Of a DNA stretch of 7,499 nt, positions 1-4,876 are shown in pieces. A program made the translations under genes and the position numbers. Position 1 is the stretch's first letter; each line of letters begins with the position of its first letter. The stretch covers positions 1-7,499 of the forward strand of contig JBDRNK010000033.1 in assembly GCA_043811105.1 (NCBI GenBank), read 5' to 3'. Origin of the DNA: CAZDDW01 sp043811105 (GTDB lineage Bacteria; Patescibacteriota; Patescibacteriia; UBA9934; CAZDDW01). The notes beneath the pieces were generated by a model. That model had not been told where the DNA came from and made no database searches. It worked only from the letters and a program-made list of their open reading frames with translations.

Positions 1-26
1 TGTTAGATATACTAGCGTTGTATACA
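1..26 (+). repeat. Left terminal inverted repeat of the IS
   Basis: This repeat begins TGTTAGATATAC and ends GCGTTGTATACA. It pairs with 875-900, differing only at repeat positions 8, 10, 11 and 13. The inner 12 bp (GCGTTGTATACA) are identical in the two ends and are the likely transposase-binding part; the outer 7 bp are also identical. Confidence 0.88.
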
Positions 27-27
27 A

Positions 28-57
28 TTTCTCGCTATCCTTTAGGGGTATGAGAAA
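28..57 (+). promoter_or_regulatory. Hairpin between IS end and transposase start
   Basis: TTTCTC (28-33) pairs with GAGAAA (52-57), and an imperfect inner pairing of TATCC with GGGGTA extends the stem. It lies just ahead of the transposase start at 72. In many insertion sequences a structure here blocks translation of the transposase from transcripts entering from outside. That role is inferred, and the stem is modest. Confidence 0.35.
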
Positions 58-71
58 TGTAAACAACGACT

Positions 72-890
72 ATGACTATTCATAAAAAAACTCGTTTAAC
101 TCCCGTGCAGCGTCGTGAGATCGCTGATAAGTACAACAACCAAGGTGTTCGTATCTGCGATTTATGCCGACAATACTCAGTTACAGCTCCAACTATCTAC
201 AAAGTCATCCGTAGAGCCAGGCAGAATGACCACAGTATCCACAAGAGTACCAACAAACGTTTCCAGTGTCTGGAGTACGGTCTCAAACGCCTTTCAAAAG
301 TGGAAGCTCAACTAGAGAAGAAACTCAAGGCAAAGGCCAGGCGTTATGAGAAGAGCTATCCGGGTGAGATGATTCATGGAGACACGAAGCGCTTAGCATT
401 ACTTAAAGGCGAAAGTTCGTTTTGCCAGCGTGAATACCTCTTTGTGGCCATTGATGACTACTCCCGCGAACTCTTTGCTGCCATTCTGCCAGATAAGACT
501 CAGGACTCGGCCAAGGCCTTTCTTGAGCAAGTTTCAAATGAATGTGCCTATACGATTGAATTATACTACACAGACAACGGCAAGGAGTACAAAGGGTGTC
601 CTGATAGCCACGCCTTCATGAAACGCTGCCATGAGCTCAAGATAGAACAGCGATTTACGAAAGTGAAGACACCAAGAACTAATGGGAAGGCAGAGCGAGT
701 CATTCGAACGCTGATGGAAATGTGGCACAACAAGATTGAGTTCAATAGCCGAGCTCACAGAAAGACCGAGCTTATCCGATTTGTTAACTGGTACAATACT
801 GTAAAGCCCCACAAGGGAATTAATAACCAAACGCCTATGGAACGACTTATTGATTACTTCTACCCTAACTCATCTGTATACAACGCTTGA
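72..890 (+). CDS. IS481-like DDE transposase
   Basis: This 272-residue transposase catalyses strand cutting and joining of the surrounding IS. Residues about 10-50 form a helix-turn-helix (LTPVQRREIADKY, then CRQYSVTAPTIYKVIRR) for end binding. Residues about 75-95 are a charged linker. The integrase-like core follows, with D104 (in IHGDTKR), D168 (in YTDNGKEY) and E208 (in NGKAERVIRTL) as the likely DDE triad. The second D and the E are separated by 39 residues, slightly wide for the family, because of a short insert after TDNGKEY. The C-terminal HKGINNQTPMERL is typical of IS481/IS3-type proteins. The last codons and TGA stop lie inside the right inverted repeat. No good SD precedes ATG 72; GAG at 52-54 is too distant. 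IS481 is preferred over IS3 because there is a single ORF with no frameshift. Confidence 0.88.
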   Translation: MTIHKKTRLTPVQRREIADKYNNQGVRICDLCRQYSVTAPTIYKVIRRARQNDHSIHKSTNKRFQCLEYGLKRLSKVEAQLEKKLKAKARRYEKSYPGEMIHGDTKRLALLKGESSFCQREYLFVAIDDYSRELFAAILPDKTQDSAKAFLEQVSNECAYTIELYYTDNGKEYKGCPDSHAFMKRCHELKIEQRFTKVKTPRTNGKAERVIRTLMEMWHNKIEFNSRAHRKTELIRFVNWYNTVKPHKGINNQTPMERLIDYFYPNSSVYNA

Positions 891-900
891 TTTTCTAACA
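875..900 (-). repeat. Right terminal inverted repeat of the IS
   Basis: Read on the minus strand it begins TGTTAGAAAATC and ends GCGTTGTATACA, matching the left repeat at 22 of 26 positions. It overlaps the last five codons and the stop codon of the transposase (888-890). Confidence 0.88.
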
Positions 901-938
901 CCTTATAGTCTAACCCCGCAGATGATGACACCCACGAA

Positions 939-967
939 AAAAGCGTACCATGAATTGGTACGCTTTT
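939..967. terminator. Bidirectional intrinsic terminator
   Basis: A perfect 12-bp stem (AAAAGCGTACCA, 939-950, with 956-967) closes a 5-nt loop, TGAAT. Read in minus it is followed by a T6 tract and should end the small membrane-protein operon whose last stop is at 1009. Read in plus it carries TTTTATT and should end transcripts leaving the IS. Perfect pairing and T tracts on both sides make this the clearest terminator in the window. Confidence 0.85.
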
Positions 968-978
968 ATTATAGGAAC

Positions 979-1005
979 CCGCAAGCGTCGTGCGTTAGCT
1001 TGCGG
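979..1005 (-). repeat. Hairpin just after the membrane-protein operon
   Basis: CCGCAAGC (979-986) pairs perfectly with GCTTGCGG (998-1005) around an 11-nt loop. It starts a few bases after the stop codon of the 70-aa gene on the minus strand and precedes the terminator at 939-967. There is no T tract of its own, so it is more likely a 3'-end stabilising stem or a repeat relic than a terminator. Confidence 0.5.
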
Positions 1006-1008
1006 AAG

Positions 1009-1221
1009 TTAGTGGACGTGGGCCAGAGTTGCTACACCCAACATCACGAAGGGAAACAGAAAGGCCGAGATCATGATCATGAAAGAACCTATGTATCCCA
1101 AGGGTGAGGGCAACTCCTGCCTATGTACCTGGTAGTAGATGATGATGGAGGCATATACGCAAAAGGCCAGGATCAGACCTGCAATCAATGCAATTCCCAA
1201 GAGGACGATGTAGATTCCCAT
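1009..1221 (-). CDS. Small two-span membrane protein, unknown function
   Basis: I do not recognise this 70-residue protein. It has two hydrophobic stretches, about residues 4-30 and 42-66, joined by a short polar turn (QVHRQELPSP), so it should be a hairpin in the cytoplasmic membrane, and it ends AHVH. The start is ATG with a weak AGAAG motif about 8 nt upstream. It begins 9 nt after the stop of the 136-aa membrane gene, so the two are almost certainly co-transcribed and may form one membrane complex. A hairpin and a strong terminator follow the stop. Local GC is near 50%, above that of the glycosyltransferase gene beyond the operon. The opposite strand has an open frame, but only this strand shows coherent spacing, membrane segments and a terminator. 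Confidence 0.62.
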   Translation of the reverse strand: MGIYIVLLGIALIAGLILAFCVYASIIIYYQVHRQELPSPLGYIGSFMIMISAFLFPFVMLGVATLAHVH

Positions 1222-1230
1222 GTTATTCTT

Positions 1231-1641
1231 CTAGCCGAACGAAAAGAGCGAAGTGTTTACGATCAGGATGTGAATGATGATACCGTTCAGGGCGACATAT
1301 GGCACCAGGGCGATCAGTATCGAGAAAAAGTACTTTGGTGCATCAGACATCGCAGGGCCAATGTCATTCAATGATGCTCTGGCTATGTACCAGGCGGCAA
1401 TCAAAGATATTAGGGAAGCACTAGTCCAGATCATCAGCTCCAGCCAACCCCAGAGGATTGCTCCCGCACAAAGCAGAAAGCCAAGTAGGAGTACCCAGGC
1501 AATCCAGCTAATCCACAACGATGCCAATGCGTATTCTCTGCGCATGGATTTCCACAAGCCCCAGAGTGTCAATACGACCAAAATCAGACCAGCTGAAACA
1601 GGCAACACACGAGTCAAAAAAAGGTATGTGTAAGGATCCAT
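1231..1641 (-). CDS. Four-span membrane protein, unknown function
   Basis: I do not recognise this 136-residue integral membrane protein. Hydrophobic segments lie at about residues 7-30, 39-60, 64-87 and 105-129, with a basic loop KSMRRE at 31-36 and a polar loop at about 88-104 (RASLNDIGPAMSDAPK). It is rich in Trp and Leu. The start is well supported: AGGAGAG sits about 8 nt ahead of ATG 1641. It heads a two-gene operon with the 70-aa membrane protein 9 nt downstream. Sampled stretches run 50-58% GC, against about 30-40% in many stretches of the glycosyltransferase and RNase genes, which suggests a separate history or distinct codon choice. A 119-codon plus-strand frame across 1274-1633 is rejected as a shadow because it has no SD or recognisable domain. 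Confidence 0.7.
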   Translation of the reverse strand: MDPYTYLFLTRVLPVSAGLILVVLTLWGLWKSMRREYALASLWISWIAWVLLLGFLLCAGAILWGWLELMIWTSASLISLIAAWYIARASLNDIGPAMSDAPKYFFSILIALVPYVALNGIIIHILIVNTSLFSFG

Positions 1642-1670
1642 GTCTCTCTCCTCTAATTAGACACTCTTGC

Positions 1671-1700
1671 CATGTACCAGACGCTTCGCGTCGGTACATG
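1671..1700. repeat. Strong hairpin upstream of the membrane operon
   Basis: CATGTACC pairs with GGTACATG, and inside it GACGC pairs with GCGTC around a TTC loop. This gives 13 bp in total with a single bulged A at 1679. It lies 30 nt upstream of ATG 1641, in the likely 5' leader of the minus-strand membrane operon. It could be a leader regulatory element or a palindromic repeat. There is no T tract on either side. Confidence 0.6.
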
Positions 1701-1706
1701 ATAAGC

Positions 1707-1747
1707 GGGTGTCATTCCCATTCAGGATGTCAGATTCCGTCCTGATT
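1707..1747. repeat. REP-like repeat with GGGTGTCATTCCC core
   Basis: The 13-mer GGGTGTCATTCCC (1707-1719) is the exact reverse complement of 6746-6758. It is followed by an imperfect hairpin, TCAGGA (1722-1727) with TCCTGA (1740-1745). GGGTGTCA also recurs at 7346-7353. Three occurrences in noncoding DNA suggest a dispersed palindromic repeat family. Confidence 0.5.
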
Positions 1748-1759
1748 GTCAACTAACTT

Positions 1760-1782
1760 CCAACCTTTAAGGTTGGGTTTTT
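1760..1782 (+). terminator. Palindromic repeat copy 1, terminator-like
   Basis: CCAACCTTTAAGGTTGG (1760-1776) is a perfect palindrome around one central T and is followed by GTTTTT. On the plus strand this looks like an intrinsic terminator and may shield the glycosyltransferase gene from read-through. The same palindrome recurs 75 nt downstream, so it may instead be a repeat that carries a terminator. Confidence 0.5.
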
Positions 1783-1834
1783 GGCTTAAGTCTGCACAGA
1801 TATTCGGTAAGATATAGTATTAAGTGTTAATTTG

Positions 1835-1857
1835 TTCCCAACCTTTAAGGTTGGGAA
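1835..1857. repeat. Palindromic repeat copy 2 (CCCAACCTT core)
   Basis: This is a perfect 23-nt inverted repeat: 11 bp on each side (TTCCCAACCTT with AAGGTTGGGAA) of one central T. It contains the whole 17-nt core found at 1760-1776 and lies about 45 nt upstream of the proposed transcription start of the glycosyltransferase gene. It could be a regulator-binding site or a mobile palindrome. Unlike copy 1 it lacks a T tract. Confidence 0.55.
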
Positions 1858-1885
1858 GTTGTTGATTCCACAGCGATTGTCAATG

Positions 1886-1894
1886 TGGTACAAT
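1886..1894 (+). promoter_or_regulatory. Extended -10 promoter of glycosyltransferase gene
   Basis: TGGTACAAT is a TGn-extended -10 (TACAAT at 1889-1894). No good -35 sits at 16-18 bp, as expected for the extended -10 class. Only 8 nt separate it from ATG 1903, so transcription should start at or next to the start codon and give a leaderless message. Confidence 0.55.
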
Positions 1895-1902
1895 ATGTGC
1901 GT

Positions 1903-3330
1903 ATGATTTTAAAGAAGAAAATAATAAAACAAGAAAACCCGGCGAAGCCACGGCAAGAGCCGGGCAGGCCGGGTCAGGCTCCGCCTGATAAACAGATAAT
2001 TCCTGACGAGCATAAGACCAAAGCTTGGAATGTGACTGTGAACATGGGGTACGGGCATATGCGTGCCTCGTATCCGTTGCTGGACATGTCCAATGGCGAG
2101 AATTATATAATTGCCAATGATTACGAAGGTATCCCCAAAGATGATCGTCGAATCTGGAAGAATTCAAGAAAAGTTTACGAAGCTTTATCACGAATGAAAC
2201 AGATCCCAGTTATTGGAGATGAAATTTTTGAGCTGCTGGATCGCTGGCAAGAGATTCCATCATTTTATCCGCGACGCGATCTTTCAAAGCCATCTTTCCA
2301 GGTCAAAGAATTTTATAAACTGTTTTCCAATGGTTTTTGCAAACATTTGATTGAGTCATTGGAACCTGCCGGTCTGCCAATGATCAATACATTTTTTATT
2401 CCCGCCCTGGCTGCTGATTTTTTCGGTTACAAACATGACATCTATGCAGTCATTACCGATACAGATTTTTCTCGTGCTTGGGTACCGCTTGAACCGCAAA
2501 AAACCAAGATCAAATATTTTGCACCTACAAAAAGGGCTGAAGAGCGTTTAAAACAGTATGGTGTTCCAGCGAAGAATATATTTTTAACTGGCTTTCCGTT
2601 ACCGACAGACTTAGTTGGCATGGAATATGAACATATTAAGCCAGCACTGGGAGCTCGTTTGATTAACCTAGACACTGATGGAAATTTCATGCGGCACAAT
2701 GAAGAATCTGTTTGTGATCTGCTTGGTGGTTGTTTGATGCGTCAGTCAACTCATCCTTTAACACTGATGTTTGCTGTTGGTGGGGCAGGGGCACAGCGAG
2801 AAATGGTCGGGCAGATGCTTGGTGCTTTCAAGAATCGATTGCGTCAAGGTAAAATGAAATTGATTTTAGTTGCCGGAAGCCGAAAAGATGTATTAAAGCA
2901 TTTTGAAAAATCAATTGATCGAGTTGCTTTGACCAGACAAATAGGGAAGTCGATCGAGATAATTTATAATGAAAATCGTAATAAATATTTTGCCGCTTTT
3001 AACGATGCTTTGCAGAAAACTGATATTCTGTGGACAAAACCAAGTGAACTTTCGTTCTATGCCGGTTTAGGTGTGCCGATTATTATGGCACCGCCGATTG
3101 GCTCGCAAGAAGAGTTTAATGAAGATTGGTTGCGTAATGTCGGGGCTGGAATTCCACAGCGTGATCCTCGATACGTTGATCAATGGCTGGATGATATGTT
3201 GCGTAGTGGTTGGTTGGCACGTGCAGCCGTGAATGGATTTATAAATGCACCAAAGCGTGGCGCATATCGGATTAAGGAAATTGTAGCTCATCGCAAGCAG
3301 ACTATGCCTGAGCCTGTTGAACCGGTATAA
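1903..3330 (+). CDS. GT28/MGDG-synthase-like glycosyltransferase
   Basis: This 475-residue protein is probably a GT-B-fold glycosyltransferase related to MGDG synthase and MurG, transferring a sugar from a nucleotide donor to a lipid or lipid-linked acceptor at the cytoplasmic face of the membrane. The N-terminal motif NMGYGHMRAS (47-56) resembles the glycine loop (GxGH-RA) of that family. TDTDFSRAWVP lies at about 185-195, a start-of-domain-2 turn AVGGAGAQRE at 291-300, and the donor-site region WTKPSELSFYAGLGVPIIM at 377-395 with SQEEFNEDW at 401-409. Residues 1-40 are a basic, proline-rich extension encoded by unusually GC-rich DNA. ATG 1903 is chosen over GTG 1885 because the -10 box overlaps the upstream codons; no SD is present. 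There is no signal peptide or membrane span. The acceptor and donor are unknown, and the assignment rests on motif resemblance. Confidence 0.65.
   Translation: MILKKKIIKQENPAKPRQEPGRPGQAPPDKQIIPDEHKTKAWNVTVNMGYGHMRASYPLLDMSNGENYIIANDYEGIPKDDRRIWKNSRKVYEALSRMKQIPVIGDEIFELLDRWQEIPSFYPRRDLSKPSFQVKEFYKLFSNGFCKHLIESLEPAGLPMINTFFIPALAADFFGYKHDIYAVITDTDFSRAWVPLEPQKTKIKYFAPTKRAEERLKQYGVPAKNIFLTGFPLPTDLVGMEYEHIKPALGARLINLDTDGNFMRHNEESVCDLLGGCLMRQSTHPLTLMFAVGGAGAQREMVGQMLGAFKNRLRQGKMKLILVAGSRKDVLKHFEKSIDRVALTRQIGKSIEIIYNENRNKYFAAFNDALQKTDILWTKPSELSFYAGLGVPIIMAPPIGSQEEFNEDWLRNVGAGIPQRDPRYVDQWLDDMLRSGWLARAAVNGFINAPKRGAYRIKEIVAHRKQTMPEPVEPV
1938..1988. repeat. GC-rich palindromic insert inside the GT gene
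   Basis: This is a dense set of inverted repeats within an AT-rich gene. CCCGGC (1938-1943) pairs with GCCGGG (1959-1964), a second CCGGG follows at 1969-1973, and TCAGGC-TCC-GCCTGA (1974-1988) is a perfect 6-bp stem with a 3-nt loop. It encodes the proline/arginine-rich N-terminal extension (NPAKPRQEPGRPGQAPPD) ahead of the catalytic domain. It looks like a palindromic element tolerated in a linker. Confidence 0.5.
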
Positions 3331-3331
3331 T

Positions 3332-3391
3332 TCTTCTAACCCATCTTCGATGGGGTCTGAATTCGAACCGGATCAGAGATCCGTTAGAAGA
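3332..3391. repeat. Composite palindromic repeat, copy 1
   Basis: Outer arms TCTTCTAAC (3332-3340) and GTTAGAAGA (3383-3391) pair perfectly. They enclose two small hairpins, CCCATC-TTC-GATGGG (3340-3354) and CGGATC-AGA-GATCCG (3369-3383), so the whole could fold like a small cloverleaf. It fills the gap between the convergent stops of the glycosyltransferase (3330) and ligase (3373) genes and supplies the last codons and the TGA of the ligase. Bases 3367-3391 are identical over 25 nt to 3699-3723. It may serve as a shared 3'-end structure, although it has no T tract. Confidence 0.8.
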
Positions 3392-4311
3392 GTTTCAAAA
3401 TATTCAATTACCGCACAAGCGACGTCAACAGACGTTGCTTTTTCTAATTGTTCAAACCCAGGGCAAGAGTTGATTTCTAGTACCAATGGTCCACGATCTG
3501 AACGGATCAGATCAACGCCAGCGATTTCAAGATCAAAAGCCTTGGTTGCCTGAAGCGCGAGTTCGCGTTCTTGGTCTGAGATTTCGACCGCGCGACATTT
3601 TGCATCAAGATGTCCGTTAGTGCGAAAGTCAGATCCGGTGGCAACGCGTTCCATAGAAGCGATAATATTATTACCAACAACAAGGATGCGTATATCAGAC
3701 CGGATCAGAGATCCGTTAGAAGATTCTTCTAAGCCATCTCTGATGGCGTTCGGTTTTATATACTCCTGCAAAATAACCGGATTACCATCACGGATATTCA
3801 AATAGTCAACAATCGGCTGTAAAGTTTCTAAATCCTTTGCAATAAACACCCCTTTGCCATGAGTTCCAAAAGCGACTTTAATGATCACTGGGTATCCGAT
3901 TTGATCTGCGGCGGCAGCTGCGTTTTTGGGATGTCGAACAATAATAGATCGCGGATGTGGAATCTGTTCGCGATCAAACACCATTGCCTGTGCCAACTTG
4001 TTCTTGGAAACTGAAAATGTTGGCATGCCGTTGACAATATGATAGCCAGCGTTTTTAAGAAGATCAACCGTGACAGTGTGCAAACTCGGTTCATCAATAA
4101 TAGCCGGACGCGCTAGTATAATGTCGAATTGATCAAGTACAGTGCCGTCGTATTGAATTAAATCATCTGGACCAAAGACAAACAAAGGTTCAAACAAAAT
4201 TTGAACATCATGACCTCGCGATCGCCCAACATCGATCAACCGTTTAGTCTCATAGGAAACCAATGGCGTATCTTTGATCTCCCGCGTAAAAATCAATATC
4301 CCGATTTTCAT
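3373..4311 (-). CDS. RimK-like ATP-grasp ligase
   Basis: This 312-residue ATP-grasp enzyme of the RimK type would form an amide bond between a carboxylate, activated as acyl phosphate with ATP, and an amino acid, as in glutamate addition to a peptide or protein. The pre-ATP-grasp domain spans about 1-100. The nucleotide-binding motif PVIIKVAFGTHGKGV (141-155, K145) and QEYI (182-185) follow. The metal/ATP residues are in DFRTNGH (228-234) and in GVDLIRS...LVLEINSCPGFEQLE (265-290; D267, E279, N281). Residues about 187-205 (PNAIRDGLEESSNGSLIRS) replace a gap of roughly five residues in ordinary RimK and are encoded by a palindromic repeat. The final LLTDL comes from a second copy. The -10 box lies 8 nt before ATG 4311, there is no SD, and the message should be leaderless. 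The true substrate is unknown. Confidence 0.85.
   Translation of the reverse strand: MKIGILIFTREIKDTPLVSYETKRLIDVGRSRGHDVQILFEPLFVFGPDDLIQYDGTVLDQFDIILARPAIIDEPSLHTVTVDLLKNAGYHIVNGMPTFSVSKNKLAQAMVFDREQIPHPRSIIVRHPKNAAAAADQIGYPVIIKVAFGTHGKGVFIAKDLETLQPIVDYLNIRDGNPVILQEYIKPNAIRDGLEESSNGSLIRSDIRILVVGNNIIASMERVATGSDFRTNGHLDAKCRAVEISDQERELALQATKAFDLEIAGVDLIRSDRGPLVLEINSCPGFEQLEKATSVDVACAVIEYFETLLTDL
3701..3747. repeat. Composite palindromic repeat, copy 2, in coding DNA
   Basis: Three perfect palindromes abut with no spacer: CGGATC-AGA-GATCCG (3701-3715), TTAGAAGA-T-TCTTCTAA (3716-3732) and GCCATC-TCT-GATGGC (3733-3747). Copy 1 uses the same modules in a different, circularly permuted order. The element lies in frame inside the ligase gene and adds about 14-16 residues just before the SDIRILVVG strand. 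The overall 47 nt can also fold as one long hairpin, because ATCAGAGAT and ATCTCTGAT pair across it. Confidence 0.85.
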
Positions 4312-4319
4312 ACTTGAAG

Positions 4320-4347
4320 ATCATACCACAGATTCTTGGGTTGACAA
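4320..4347 (-). promoter_or_regulatory. Promoter of the ATP-grasp ligase gene
   Basis: Read on the minus strand, TTGTCA (4347-4342), a 16-bp spacer and TATGAT (4325-4320) form a good sigma70-type promoter. The -10 is extended (TGGTATGAT). The -10 ends 8 nt before ATG 4311, so the mRNA should be leaderless. The -35 overlaps that of the divergent thioredoxin promoter. Confidence 0.72.
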
Positions 4348-4354
4348 ATCAACC
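4339..4354. promoter_or_regulatory. Inverted repeat over the shared -35 region
   Basis: GGTTGA-CAAA-TCAACC is a perfect 6-bp inverted repeat that covers both -35 hexamers of the divergent promoters. A protein bound here could control both directions at once. It may also be chance overlap with the -35 consensus TTGACA; no second copy is seen in the window. Confidence 0.4.
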
Positions 4355-4369
4355 AAAATAAGGTATATT
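4341..4369 (+). promoter_or_regulatory. Consensus promoter of the trx-VKOR operon
   Basis: A perfect TTGACA (4341-4346), a 17-bp spacer and TATATT (4364-4369) form a near-consensus sigma70 promoter. Transcription should start near 4376-4380, leaving at most a few bases before ATG 4382 and no room for an SD. Confidence 0.82.
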
Positions 4370-4381
4370 ATTTTCTGTTAT

Positions 4382-4873
4382 ATGAGCCTATTTAAGAGAA
4401 AGAATCATTCAACTTATTTATTCGCTTTTGCCGGACTTATCATGGTCGGGTTGTTAGGGTATACCGTGTTTGTTCCAGAATCGCTGACAACTTTGGATCC
4501 AATTGACGATGTTCAGGTTGAAACGGAAAAAACCATAGATGTTGATAAATTTGCCGAAGCCTTAACTGAGGCCGGTGCTAAGTTCTATGGTGCTTGGTGG
4601 TGTGGTCATTGTCAGAATCAGAAAGAAATGTTTGGCAATTCTTTCAATAAAATTGATTATATTGAATGCTCGCTTCCTGAAAGTCGAGAACGAACTCAGG
4701 AATGTATTGATGTCGGAATTACCGGTTATCCAACCTGGGAGTTTGCTGATGGTTCGCGACAAAGTGGAGAAATTCCATTTGAGTATCTGGCTGAATATGC
4801 CGGAATTGATTTGGAAAGTGTTTATGTTGAAACCGCAGGCCCGATTGTTCAAGTTATTGAACCAACAGAATAA
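4382..4873 (+). CDS. Membrane-anchored thioredoxin-like protein, VKOR partner
   Basis: This 163-residue protein has an N-terminal membrane anchor (about residues 11-30, after the basic MSLFKRKNHS) and a thioredoxin fold facing outward. The redox site is WCGHC (C74, C77). GYPTWEF (115-121) supplies the cis-proline P117. A second cysteine pair, C96 and C108, matches the extra pair seen in thioredoxin domains fused to VKOR in cyanobacteria and plants. KFYGAWWCGHCQNQKEMFG is close to that subfamily. The inferred role is to oxidise cysteines in exported proteins and pass electrons to VKOR, encoded 3 nt downstream. The frame is open back to 4274, but ATG 4382 is chosen because the upstream part contains the promoter. 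There is no SD; initiation should be leaderless or nearly so. Confidence 0.85.
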   Translation: MSLFKRKNHSTYLFAFAGLIMVGLLGYTVFVPESLTTLDPIDDVQVETEKTIDVDKFAEALTEAGAKFYGAWWCGHCQNQKEMFGNSFNKIDYIECSLPESRERTQECIDVGITGYPTWEFADGSRQSGEIPFEYLAEYAGIDLESVYVETAGPIVQVIEPTE

Positions 4874-4876
4874 TAT

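Larger units (their letters stand above)
1..900 (+). mobile_element. Complete IS481-like insertion sequence
   Basis: The element is bounded by 26-bp terminal inverted repeats, at 1-26 and 875-900, that match at 22 of 26 positions and both begin TGTTAGA when read inward. It holds one transposase gene that nearly fills it and ends inside the right repeat. The reading frame is unbroken and the DDE residues are present, so the copy looks recently active or still competent. The left end coincides with the first base of the window, so a flanking target-site duplication cannot be tested. Sequence 3' of base 900 (CCTTATAG...) would be one half of any such duplication. Family assignment rests on one-ORF organisation, length and protein motifs. 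Confidence 0.88.

Noticed and set aside
561..830. Minus-strand open frame of 89 codons within the transposase
   Set aside because: It is antisense to the DDE catalytic core and has no start signal; it is a shadow of a well-supported gene.
1274..1633. Plus-strand open frame of 119 codons
   Set aside because: It is antisense to the four-span membrane gene. It has no SD or recognised motif, while the minus frame has a strong SD, membrane spans and a downstream terminator.
1741..1760. TTGACA on the minus strand as a promoter of the membrane operon
   Set aside because: No acceptable -10 occurs 16-18 bp downstream. I found no convincing promoter for that operon.
1760..1857. Possible CRISPR-like array from the two repeated palindromes
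   Set aside because: There are only two copies, no regular spacer set and no cas gene. Repeats of this kind fit terminator or REP-like elements.
1885..1902. GTG start for the glycosyltransferase, 6 codons upstream
   Set aside because: The extended -10 box TGGTACAAT overlaps these codons, so they would not be on the main transcript.
1880..2191. Minus-strand open frame of 103 codons
   Set aside because: It overlaps the promoter and N-terminus of the glycosyltransferase in antisense. Its residues (many His, Ser, Arg) look like a shadow and no start signal is present.
4274..4381. Upstream extension of the thioredoxin-like protein by 36 codons
   Set aside because: The consensus promoter and probable start site lie inside this stretch, and it overlaps the ligase gene start. 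The membrane anchor fits a start at 4382.
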